Below, one piece after another: positions 1 to 6,207 of a stretch of 7,512 nucleotides of DNA (within the stretch, counting starts at the first letter, position 1; each line of letters begins with the position of its first letter). Source of the DNA: Alphaproteobacteria bacterium (lineage in GTDB: Bacteria; Pseudomonadota; Alphaproteobacteria; JAJFFI01). Location of the stretch: NCBI GenBank assembly GCA_021776755.1, contig JAJFFI010000202.1, positions 1-7,512 on the forward strand, read 5' to 3'. Below the pieces are notes generated by a model. That model searched no databases, had not been told where the DNA came from, and saw nothing but the letters and a program-made list of their open reading frames with translations. Made by a program: the position numbers and the translations under genes.

Positions 1-288
1 GGCCTCGGCGACCTGACGCTGACCTGCAACGGCGAGCAGAGCCGCAACATGTCCCTCGGCATGGCGCTCGGGCGCGGCGAAACCCTCGAAGAGGTGCTCG
101 ACCGGCGGAATTCGGTCGCCGAAGGTGTCGCCAACGCCAGATCCGTCGCCGCCGCCGCCAAAACCCTCGGCGTCGACATGCCCATCGTCGGCGCGGTGAA
201 AGCCATCCTCCACGACAACGCCGACATCGACACCCTCATCGCCGACCTCCTCTCCCGCCCGTTCCGCAGCGAGGCGATCGAGGGATGA
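1..288 (+). CDS. gpsA: NAD(P)H-dependent glycerol-3-phosphate dehydrogenase, C-terminal 95 residues (5' truncated)
   Basis: The gene enters from the left edge in frame 1 and ends at TGA 286-288. GpsA reduces dihydroxyacetone phosphate to sn-glycerol 3-phosphate, the backbone precursor of membrane phospholipids, in the cytosol. What is seen is the C-terminal all-helical substrate domain. It opens with GLGDLTLTC followed by SRN and a Gly-rich LGRG stretch, the signature that shapes the substrate and nucleotide pocket in this family. An AEGV segment and a closing helix with MPIVGAV and LLSRPFRSE follow, which match the usual GpsA ending. The N-terminal Rossmann domain lies outside the window. 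The C-terminus looks complete, with no frameshift. The next gene, pyrF, starts 145 bp downstream behind a repeat-bearing spacer, so co-transcription is uncertain. Confidence 0.93.
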   Translation, partial: GLGDLTLTCNGEQSRNMSLGMALGRGETLEEVLDRRNSVAEGVANARSVAAAAKTLGVDMPIVGAVKAILHDNADIDTLIADLLSRPFRSEAIEG

Positions 289-305
289 GGGCAGCAGCGA
301 TGAAC

Positions 306-329
306 CACAGAGACACAGAGACACTGAGG
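306..329. repeat. Three tandem copies of an 8-bp unit (CACAGAGA)
   Basis: Two exact copies of CACAGAGA (306-313, 314-321) are followed by a degenerate third, CACTGAGG (322-329). From memory, CACAGAGACACAGAGA-like strings recur as short intergenic elements in many unrelated bacterial genomes, so this may be a copy of a dispersed repeat rather than a local slippage product. It lies just after gpsA and has no coding potential. Confidence 0.6.
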
Positions 330-350
330 GAGTACCGCGCTCTCCACCAA

Positions 351-390
351 CACCGATGTCATTTCCGCCTGCGCGGGGGTGACGATGGTG
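351..390 (+). repeat. 40-bp imperfect inverted repeat (REP-like hairpin) upstream of pyrF
   Basis: As RNA this folds into one long stem. CCGC 365-368 pairs with GCGG 373-376 across a 4-nt loop. The stem then extends outward through G-U and Watson-Crick pairs to CACC 351-354 / GGTG 387-390, with only one clear mismatch (356/385). It resembles, from memory, the dispersed GTCATTCCCGC...GCGGGAATGAC family of palindromic intergenic repeats. It could act as an attenuator or weak terminator between gpsA and pyrF, but no T-run follows. Confidence 0.55.
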
Positions 391-433
391 TTTGTGGCAA
401 AGGCCGTTCGATAGACTCGAGACAAATCCGCCC

Positions 434-1168
434 ATGACCGAAGGCCGCACCCATCTCTCCGACAAGGCCATCGACCCGGCCGACCGGCTGATCGTCGCTC
501 TCGACGTGCCCGATGCCGAGGCCGCGCGCGCCGCCGTCGAGCAACTCGGCGACAGCGTTACCTTCTACAAGATCTGCCTCGAGCTATTCATGGCCGGCGG
601 CTACTTCGAACTCCTCGACTGGCTCGCGGGCCAGGGCAAGAAGGTGTTCGTCGATCTGAAATTCTTCGACGTGCCGGCGACGGTGGCGGCGGCCGTCAGG
701 CGGCTCAACGGGCGTGGTGCCTATTTCGCGACGATCCACGGCAACGACGCCATCATGCAGGCTGCCGCCGAGGCCAAGGACGACGTCAAGATCCTCGCCG
801 TCACCGTGCTGACCAGCCTCGACCAAGGCGATATCGACGACCTCGGCTTCAAGGCCGACGTGCCGGCGATCGTGCTGTCCCGCGCGCGCCGGGCGCTCGA
901 GGTCGGCTGCGACGGCGTCGTGTCGTCGGGGCTCGAAGCCCGCCCGCTCCGGGAAAACATCGGCCCGAAGCTGATCGTGGTCTGCCCCGGTATCCGCCCG
1001 GTGCTGAACAAGCCCGCCGACGACCAGAAACGCACGGTCGATGTGGAAGAAGCCTTCCTCAACGGTGCCGATCACATCGTCATCGGCCGCCCGATCCGGG
1101 GCGCCGACGATCCGGCCGCGGCTGCTGCCGCCGTTCAGGCGCGGATTGCCGCGCTGTTTGCCGGGTGA
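434..1168 (+). CDS. pyrF: Orotidine-5'-phosphate decarboxylase, 244 aa
   Basis: It decarboxylates OMP to UMP, the last step of de novo pyrimidine synthesis, as a cytosolic TIM-barrel dimer. Landmarks in order are the first strand IVALDV (20-25, with D24), FYKI (K46), the catalytic D74-x-K76-x-x-D79 charge relay in DLKFFDVP, and the barrel strand with H102. Next come the phosphate-side loop PGIRP (185-189), DDQKR (196-200) and the phosphate-binding IGRPI (217-221). All expected catalytic residues are present, and 244 aa is normal for the short bacterial form. I chose ATG 434. A TTG at 392 would add 14 residues that overlap the tail of the upstream hairpin region and resemble nothing in the family. 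No strong Shine-Dalgarno precedes 434. It is flanked by repeat-bearing spacers and is probably its own transcription unit. Confidence 0.95.
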   Translation: MTEGRTHLSDKAIDPADRLIVALDVPDAEAARAAVEQLGDSVTFYKICLELFMAGGYFELLDWLAGQGKKVFVDLKFFDVPATVAAAVRRLNGRGAYFATIHGNDAIMQAAAEAKDDVKILAVTVLTSLDQGDIDDLGFKADVPAIVLSRARRALEVGCDGVVSSGLEARPLRENIGPKLIVVCPGIRPVLNKPADDQKRTVDVEEAFLNGADHIVIGRPIRGADDPAAAAAAVQARIAALFAG

Positions 1169-1200
1169 GGGCTGCCAAAATGCTAACAAAAGCCAACATT

Positions 1201-1262
1201 TTCCGCGGAATCAGATTTAAAATGGCGGGAAACTGCGGTTTTCGCGATCCGATGTTAACATC
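1201..1262. promoter_or_regulatory. Two perfect palindromes upstream of the EVE gene (possible operators)
   Basis: TTCCGCGGAA (1201-1210) and GATGTTAACATC (1251-1262) are both exact dyads in the 120-bp spacer between pyrF and the EVE gene. The second ends 11 bp before the Shine-Dalgarno, a position where a bound repressor could block transcription or early elongation. Two near-direct repeats, GCTAACA and GCCAACA, sit just upstream (about 1184-1198). The spacer is clearly more AT-rich than its neighbours and probably holds the promoter of the EVE-Rieske pair, although I could not settle on one -35/-10 pair. The regulatory role is inferred from symmetry and position only. Confidence 0.35.
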
Positions 1263-1272
1263 TTCGCCAAAC

Positions 1273-1278
1273 AGGGAG
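1273..1278 (+). promoter_or_regulatory. Ribosome binding site of the EVE gene
   Basis: AGGGAG lies 10 nt before ATG 1289. It supports that start, which is also the first Met and begins directly at the conserved YWLLKSEP motif. Confidence 0.6.
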
Positions 1279-1288
1279 ACCCGCTGAC

Positions 1289-1702
1289 ATGGCCTACTGG
1301 CTGCTGAAATCCGAACCCTCGACATGGTCCTGGAACGACCAGGTCAAGAAGGGCACCGAGCATTGGGACGGGGTCCGCAATTACCAGGCGGCCAACAACA
1401 TGAAAGCCATGAAAATCGGTGACCTGGCGTTCTTTTATCATTCGGTGAATGAGAAACAGATCGTCGGCATCGTCGAGGTCGTGAAGCTCTACTACCCCGA
1501 CCACACCGACAAATCCGGCCGCTTCGGCATGGTCGACGTGAAGGCCGTCAAACCGGTCGAGGAACCGGTCACCCTCGCCCAGATCAAGGCCGAACCCGAG
1601 CTTGAGGACATGCCGCTGGTCAAGCAATCCCGCCTGTCCGTGTGCCCGGTTTCGGCCAAGGAGTGGAAACACATCCTCAAGATGGCGAAGACGAAGGCCT
1701 AG
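1289..1702 (+). CDS. EVE domain-containing protein, 137 aa
   Basis: This is a stand-alone EVE (PUA/YTH-like fold) protein. Members of this superfamily bind modified bases in nucleic acids through an aromatic cage, but the physiological role of the small bacterial form is not settled. The whole chain is the domain. It has the N-terminal MAYWLLKSEPSTWSW, then WDGVRNYQAANNMKAMKIGD (about 28-47), FFYHS, GIVEVV, VDVKAVKPVEEPVTLAQIK and the C-terminal QSRLSVCPVSAKEWKHIL. The Trp and Tyr residues of the first third (W4, W18, W26) include the likely cage positions. The length matches the common proteobacterial single-domain form. The Rieske gene begins 7 nt after its stop, so the two are likely translated from one message. 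No signal peptide or membrane segment is present, so it should be cytosolic. Confidence 0.9.
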   Translation: MAYWLLKSEPSTWSWNDQVKKGTEHWDGVRNYQAANNMKAMKIGDLAFFYHSVNEKQIVGIVEVVKLYYPDHTDKSGRFGMVDVKAVKPVEEPVTLAQIKAEPELEDMPLVKQSRLSVCPVSAKEWKHILKMAKTKA

Positions 1703-1709
1703 TATTCGA

Positions 1710-2111
1710 ATGACCGAAATTAGCGCCCAATCAAAAACTTACCTCTGCCGACTCGACGAAATCCCGGACGGTCAGGGGCGCGGGTTCGTGTTTGGCGAGG
1801 GCACCGCGCGCTGGGCGATCTTCGTGGTCCGGCGGGGCGGCGCGGTTCACGCCTATGAAAACAGCTGCCCGCATCTCGGCACACCACTCGATTTCGTCAC
1901 CGACCGGTTCCTGTCCCGCGGGCGCGGCCACATCCAGTGCTCGACGCACCATGCCCTGTTCGAGATCGAAACCGGCTACTGCGTGACCGGCCCCTGCAAG
2001 GACAAGAGCCTCGCCCCGGTGGCCGTGAAGATCGAGGCGGGCGCTGTGGTTCTGACCGGAGCGCCATCATCCACTCCGGGGCAGGAGGCGGAAAATGCTG
2101 CAGTGCAGTAA
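1710..2111 (+). CDS. Rieske [2Fe-2S] domain protein, 133 aa
   Basis: This is a small soluble Rieske-type iron-sulfur protein. The cluster ligands are visible as C53-P-H55 and C77-S-T-H80, separated by 21 residues, which is slightly longer than the typical 15-17. The usual context is present, with ENSCPHLGTPLD before and LFEIETGYCVTGPC after. There is no signal peptide, membrane anchor or catalytic oxygenase domain. It is therefore an electron-carrier or redox-sensing protein, or a ferredoxin subunit whose partner is elsewhere. ATG 1710 is the only sensible start, because longer readings in this frame run back through the EVE gene. The start lies 7 nt after the EVE stop with no good Shine-Dalgarno of its own, suggesting translational coupling. 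The last 15 residues (from about P119) are low-complexity and probably disordered. The electron partner is unknown. Confidence 0.9.
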   Translation: MTEISAQSKTYLCRLDEIPDGQGRGFVFGEGTARWAIFVVRRGGAVHAYENSCPHLGTPLDFVTDRFLSRGRGHIQCSTHHALFEIETGYCVTGPCKDKSLAPVAVKIEAGAVVLTGAPSSTPGQEAENAAVQ

Positions 2112-2133
2112 AGAATTTTACAGCGCCGACGCC

Positions 2134-2162
2134 TTGTTCTGTAATGAAAACTCCCGGATACT
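2134..2162 (+). promoter_or_regulatory. Possible sigma70-type promoter for acs
   Basis: TTGTTC (2134-2139), 17 bp, then GATACT (2157-2162), sit in the 156-bp gap before acs. The match is only moderate (three and four of six consensus positions). Spacing and location are right, and this is the best pair I can see in the gap. Confidence 0.25.
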
Positions 2163-2194
2163 TGGTGCGGGTTTACAAGTTTCCAGAGGCGAAA

Positions 2195-2230
2195 TGATTG
2201 CCCCGGGCCAGGTGGCAACGGTGGCGATCA
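2195..2230 (+). promoter_or_regulatory. Alternative stem-loops in the acs leader
   Basis: TGATTGCC (2195-2202) can pair with GGCGATCA (2223-2230) to form an 8-bp stem with one G-U. The same left arm can instead pair as TTGCC (2198-2202) with GGCAA (2214-2218). The two folds exclude each other and end 23 nt before the strong acs ribosome-binding site. A role in control of acs is conjecture. Confidence 0.3.
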
Positions 2231-2253
2231 ATAATGAAAAACAGACGGGTTTT

Positions 2254-2262
2254 GGAGGAGGG
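2254..2262 (+). promoter_or_regulatory. Very strong ribosome binding site of acs
   Basis: GGAGGAGGG lies 5 nt before ATG 2268. It fixes the start and predicts high translation. It is the strongest Shine-Dalgarno in the window. Confidence 0.85.
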
Positions 2263-2267
2263 CAGCC

Positions 2268-4205
<1,938 letters not shown>

Positions 4206-4241
4206 GTTTTTCAACCGGTTCCGGCAACGAATACGCCGTGG

Positions 4242-4278
4242 CCCTCCGGTTCTGTCCATTCCGGGCAGCACTGGAGGG
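4242..4278 (+). terminator. Stem-loop after acs, possible terminator without a T-run
   Basis: CCCTCC (4242-4247) pairs with GGAGGG (4273-4278), and inside it TGTCC pairs with GGGCA around a 5-nt loop, giving a two-tier hairpin 36 nt after the acs stop. No uridine tract follows, so it may stabilise the mRNA end or work with Rho rather than terminate on its own. Confidence 0.35.
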
Positions 4279-4303
4279 TCTGGCGCTAAACTGTTGAAGT
4301 TGA

Positions 4304-4405
4304 TTGATTTCGGGATTGCGAGCCCGGAAAGCTTTGCGTATAGTCCGCACCGTTGGTGTTGGCGGCATAGGTCTTGGAGTCGTCGCCTTGGCCAACTTGT
4401 TGTGA
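4304..4405 (+). CDS. Possible 33-aa hydrophobic peptide (TTG start, speculative)
   Basis: An open frame from TTG 4304 to TGA 4403-4405 would encode a basic N-terminus (R6, R8, K9, R12, R15) followed by a Gly/Val/Leu-rich stretch at residues 17-33. This is the pattern of a small single-pass membrane peptide. Against it, there is no ATG or GTG start and no Shine-Dalgarno, and the frame overlaps a good promoter and hairpin that explain the same bases. Alternative TTG starts are at 4316 and 4334. I list it only because the charge and hydrophobicity layout is unusual for a chance frame. Confidence 0.15.
   Translation: MISGLRARKALRIVRTVGVGGIGLGVVALANLL
4316..4344 (+). promoter_or_regulatory. Strong sigma70-like promoter with no obvious gene after it
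   Basis: TTGCGA (4316-4321), an exact 17-bp spacer, then TATAGT (4339-4344). Transcription should begin near 4351. TATAGT -10 boxes with this spacing are typical of highly expressed stable-RNA promoters in alphaproteobacteria. No tRNA or rRNA follows. The transcript would begin with the hairpin at 4352-4396 and could be either a small RNA or a leader of about 225 nt for the lipoprotein gene. Confidence 0.45.
4352..4396 (+). ncRNA. Hairpin at the predicted transcript 5' end; candidate small RNA or leader structure
   Basis: GTTGG (4352-4356) pairs with CCAAC (4392-4396) and GGCGGC (4361-4366) with GTCGCC (4382-4387, one G-U). These are separated by a symmetric 4/4 internal loop and capped by a 15-nt loop. 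The stem starts essentially at the predicted +1 of the promoter at 4316-4344. I recognise no Rfam-type family and cannot place a 3' end. Confidence 0.25.
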
Positions 4406-4407
4406 AG

Positions 4408-4490
4408 TCTATGGAATACTTTTGATTTCTTTGCTCAAAGTCGGTTAGAGTTAGTAATTCTTTAAATAAATAACAATAAACTGTTTACCA
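4408..4490 (+). promoter_or_regulatory. AT-rich island upstream of the lipoprotein gene
   Basis: About 80 bp of strongly AT-rich DNA, with runs such as TTTAAATAAATAACAATAAA, stands out from the GC-rich window. It has weak promoter-like pairs, for example TTGATT (4422-4427) with TAGAGT (4446-4451) at 18-bp spacing. It likely holds a promoter or UP-like element for the lipoprotein gene, but the exact boxes are uncertain. A short CTTT-GCTC-AAAG hairpin (4429-4440) is also present. Confidence 0.35.
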
Positions 4491-4493
4491 TAC

Positions 4494-4525
4494 CCGGAAA
4501 TACCGTTGCTGCAGCAACGTTCCGG
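4494..4525 (+). promoter_or_regulatory. Large dyad in the lipoprotein leader
   Basis: A perfect 16-bp palindrome, CGTTGCTGCAGCAACG (4504-4519), is extended by CCGGAA (4494-4499) and TTCCGG (4520-4525) around a 4-nt bulge (4500-4503). It ends 40 nt before the ribosome-binding site. It could be an operator for a dimeric regulator or an mRNA hairpin. It is not a terminator because no T-run follows. Confidence 0.45.
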
Positions 4526-4565
4526 AACTGGAGTTGCCGCCGGGGAATGGCGGTCAGGGTTAGCT

Positions 4566-4570
4566 GGAGG
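4566..4570 (+). promoter_or_regulatory. Ribosome binding site of the lipoprotein gene
   Basis: GGAGG lies 5 nt before ATG 4576. It decides in favour of this start over the internal Met at codon 8 (4597). Confidence 0.75.
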
Positions 4571-4575
4571 TAGGT

Positions 4576-5301
4576 ATGTCCAAGACAGGAACAACCATGC
4601 GCGCGGCGCGCGGGTACAAGTTCATCGGCGCGGCCGCGGCTCTCGTCTTTGCGTTTGGGCTGGCGGCCTGCGATCGCCAGGAAGAGACCATCGCGAGCTT
4701 CGACTCCCGGGTGGCGCCGTCGGCGGGTCCGACCGTCAGCCGCTCCTACCGGTCGAGCTACACGGTGGCCGGTCTGCGCTGGGGCGCGTCGCACGAAGAC
4801 GCCCGCAAGACGCTCAAGGCGCAGGGCTTCAGGGTCGGCAAGACCAAGGCCGGTCCGGCCAAGGAATTCGCGATGATGGTTTCGTGGCTCGACGCCCGCA
4901 CCATCGATCGCGGCAAGCGGATGTCGGCCAAGGGCAAGTTCCTCGGTGAGAAGATCCGCCTCGACCTCGTGTTCGGTGCCAATGACCGCCTCGAGCGCAT
5001 TTCGATGGTCGCACCCGAATGGGACGGCAGCGCACGCGGCGCCAAGAAGATGGTCGCCGCCGCCCAGGTCTTGCATCAGCACCTCGTGAAAGCCAACGGC
5101 CGTGAGGCCAAGAAGGAAGATCCCTACGGCTTCGTCGATATGGCGTCCTGGGCCCCGGCCCGCGATGGCTCGCGGATGGAGCTTTTCATCCGCGCCCGCG
5201 AAGGCTTCATGTTCTTCCCCAAGCATCAGACCGTGCTGGTCGTGAACCTCTGGAACGACAAGTACAGCACCAACCGCGGCCTGATCGCCACGAACAACTG
5301 A
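4576..5301 (+). CDS. Predicted lipoprotein of unknown function, 241 aa
   Basis: I do not recognise this family. The N-terminus is a clear lipoprotein signal: basic residues (R9, R12, K15), a hydrophobic stretch at 16-31, and the lipobox L29-A30-A31-C32. C32, the only cysteine in the protein, would be the lipidated residue. Asp at +2 (D33) would favour retention in the inner membrane under the enterobacterial rule, which may not apply here. A short linker rich in Ser, Arg and Pro follows (about 37-60). A mixed alpha/beta-looking domain then starts at VAGLRWGASHEDARKTLKAQ (63-82), a WG...L...GF pattern seen in several small periplasmic domains. Strand-like segments include IRLDLVFG, RMELFIRA and TVLVVNLWN. 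No catalytic motif is evident. It stands alone, with a structured AT-rich leader upstream and a strong terminator 25 bp after the stop. Confidence 0.8.
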   Translation: MSKTGTTMRAARGYKFIGAAAALVFAFGLAACDRQEETIASFDSRVAPSAGPTVSRSYRSSYTVAGLRWGASHEDARKTLKAQGFRVGKTKAGPAKEFAMMVSWLDARTIDRGKRMSAKGKFLGEKIRLDLVFGANDRLERISMVAPEWDGSARGAKKMVAAAQVLHQHLVKANGREAKKEDPYGFVDMASWAPARDGSRMELFIRAREGFMFFPKHQTVLVVNLWNDKYSTNRGLIATNN

Positions 5302-5325
5302 TTTCGGACCTCCGGGTCTGACGTG

Positions 5326-5352
5326 AAAAGGGCGGGTTCATCCCGCCCTTTT
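5326..5352. terminator. Bidirectional intrinsic terminator
   Basis: GGGCGGG (5330-5336) and CCCGCCC (5342-5348) form a perfect 7-bp GC stem around a 5-nt loop, flanked by AAAA on the left and TTTT on the right. The symmetry lets it end both the plus-strand lipoprotein transcript and the minus-strand nuclease transcript, which converge here. Confidence 0.9.
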
Positions 5353-5375
5353 CGTTTGCGGAACGGCTTTCGCGG

Positions 5376-5867
5376 CTAGCCGCCGGCCCGGCACCAGCCT
5401 CGCCGCTTGCCGCCGCCATAGGGCCGCCCCAGCCCGGCCGCGACCAGTGCGGCGCCCACGTCGGTGCCGTCATGGGCCACGACCCGCGCCACCACCCGGC
5501 CGGCATACTTGTCGAACCGGATATCGCGCAGCGTCACGTCACGCCCGGCCAGCAGCGCCACCACCCGCGCCCGCGCCTCCTCAGCCAGCCGCCGCTCAAG
5601 CAGGCAGCGCCCGCGGATCTCGGGCGCATCGACGCCGGCGAGCCGCACCCGGGTCTGCACCTGGTGACCCAGCCAGATCCGCGCCACGACCAGCATGGTG
5701 TCGCCGTCGACCACCCGCACCGGCCGCGCCGGCACCGGGCCCAGCAGCACTTCGCGCCGTGCGGCCAGCGCCTGTTCGCGCGGGCTGTCCGAGCCGAGCA
5801 TGAGGATCAGCACCCCGCCGACGATCAGCACCACGGCCCACCGGCAGCTGTCGAACACGATTTGCAT
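5376..5867 (-). CDS. Thermonuclease-like (SNase family) protein with N-terminal membrane segment, 163 aa
   Basis: This is a staphylococcal-nuclease-type OB-fold protein, a family of Ca2+-dependent phosphodiesterases that cut DNA and RNA. All catalytic positions can be matched: D56 and T57 in VVDGDT (metal site), R75, D80 and E83 in VRLAGVDAPE, and R124 in DKYAGR. The family's C-terminal region is also present, in GAALVAAGLGRPY followed by GGGKRRGWC. Residues 10-25 form one hydrophobic segment, either an uncleaved membrane anchor or a signal peptide, so the nuclease domain should lie in the periplasm or outside. The start is the ATG read from 5867. Its Shine-Dalgarno is weak, but an extended -10 promoter sits 35 bp upstream. 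The gene is notably Arg/Ala-rich even for this window. The substrate is unknown; it could be nutrient scavenging or a housekeeping role. Confidence 0.87.
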   Translation of the reverse strand: MQIVFDSCRWAVVLIVGGVLILMLGSDSPREQALAARREVLLGPVPARPVRVVDGDTMLVVARIWLGHQVQTRVRLAGVDAPEIRGRCLLERRLAEEARARVVALLAGRDVTLRDIRFDKYAGRVVARVVAHDGTDVGAALVAAGLGRPYGGGKRRGWCRAGG

Positions 5868-5901
5868 ATGGCCTGACTGAAATTAGATCAAAACAGGAAC
5901 A

Positions 5902-5910
5902 ATTATAGCA
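5902..5910 (-). promoter_or_regulatory. Extended -10 promoter of the nuclease gene
   Basis: On the minus strand this reads TGCTATAAT: a perfect TATAAT preceded by the TGn extension. No good -35 is visible at 16-18 bp, which is the pattern expected of extended -10 promoters. Transcription would start near 5895, about 28 nt before the ATG. This makes the nuclease independent of the DUF1674 gene behind it. Confidence 0.6.
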
Positions 5911-5956
5911 GACCAAGCGTCGTTCCGCACGTCATTCATTGCCAGGCCCGCGCGGC

Positions 5957-6184
5957 CTAGAAGTCGACGCAGCGCCCGTTGATTTCCCAGTCGCCATAGC
6001 GGGTCGGATCGAGGCCGCCCCGCCCGCCGACTTCATCGCCCGCGGTTTCCGGTTCCGGTGCCGAGGGCTTTTCGACCTTTGCAGTCTTGGCTGCGGGCGC
6101 CTTTGTCCCTTCGGGCACGTCCGATTTCAGGCCCGGAAGCAGCGGAGGGCGGTTGGGTTTCGCGGTCTCTGATGACTCTGCCAT
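5957..6184 (-). CDS. DUF1674 protein, SdhAF4-type succinate dehydrogenase assembly factor, 75 aa
   Basis: The C-terminal signature DPTRYGDWEINGRCVDF (59-75) is the hallmark of DUF1674. In eukaryotes this family is Sdh8/SDHAF4, which binds the flavinylated catalytic subunit SdhA and promotes its assembly into succinate dehydrogenase. The first 50 residues are Pro-, Ala-, Lys- and Glu-rich and probably disordered, as usual for the family. The start is ATG read from 6184, with no strong Shine-Dalgarno. It diverges from htpX across a 142-bp intergenic region. From memory, DUF1674 genes are often found near htpX and rsmB in alphaproteobacteria, which fits here. The sdh genes themselves are not in the window. 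A small GC hairpin (5944-5958) overlaps the stop codon. The bacterial function is inferred from the eukaryotic homologue. Confidence 0.88.
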   Translation of the reverse strand: MAESSETAKPNRPPLLPGLKSDVPEGTKAPAAKTAKVEKPSAPEPETAGDEVGGRGGLDPTRYGDWEINGRCVDF

Positions 6185-6207
6185 GCAGCGTATCCCGGGG
6201 CGGCAAT

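Noticed and set aside
392..433. TTG-initiated N-terminal extension of pyrF
   Set aside because: It adds 14 residues unlike any PyrF N-terminus and begins in the hairpin tail. ATG 434 gives the normal family length.
4339..4420. A tRNA or other stable RNA after the TATAGT promoter
   Set aside because: I looked for a cloverleaf with a T-loop GTTCGA-type signature and a matching acceptor stem and found none. Only a simple hairpin is present.
4462..5226. A 254-codon minus-strand frame opposite the lipoprotein gene
   Set aside because: The plus-strand frame has a lipobox, a strong ribosome-binding site and a terminator. The minus frame has no recognisable feature and runs into the AT-rich leader.
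5472..5876. Plus-strand open frames opposite the nuclease gene
   Set aside because: His/Pro/Arg-rich translations typical of shadows. The minus strand carries the complete nuclease motif set and a promoter.
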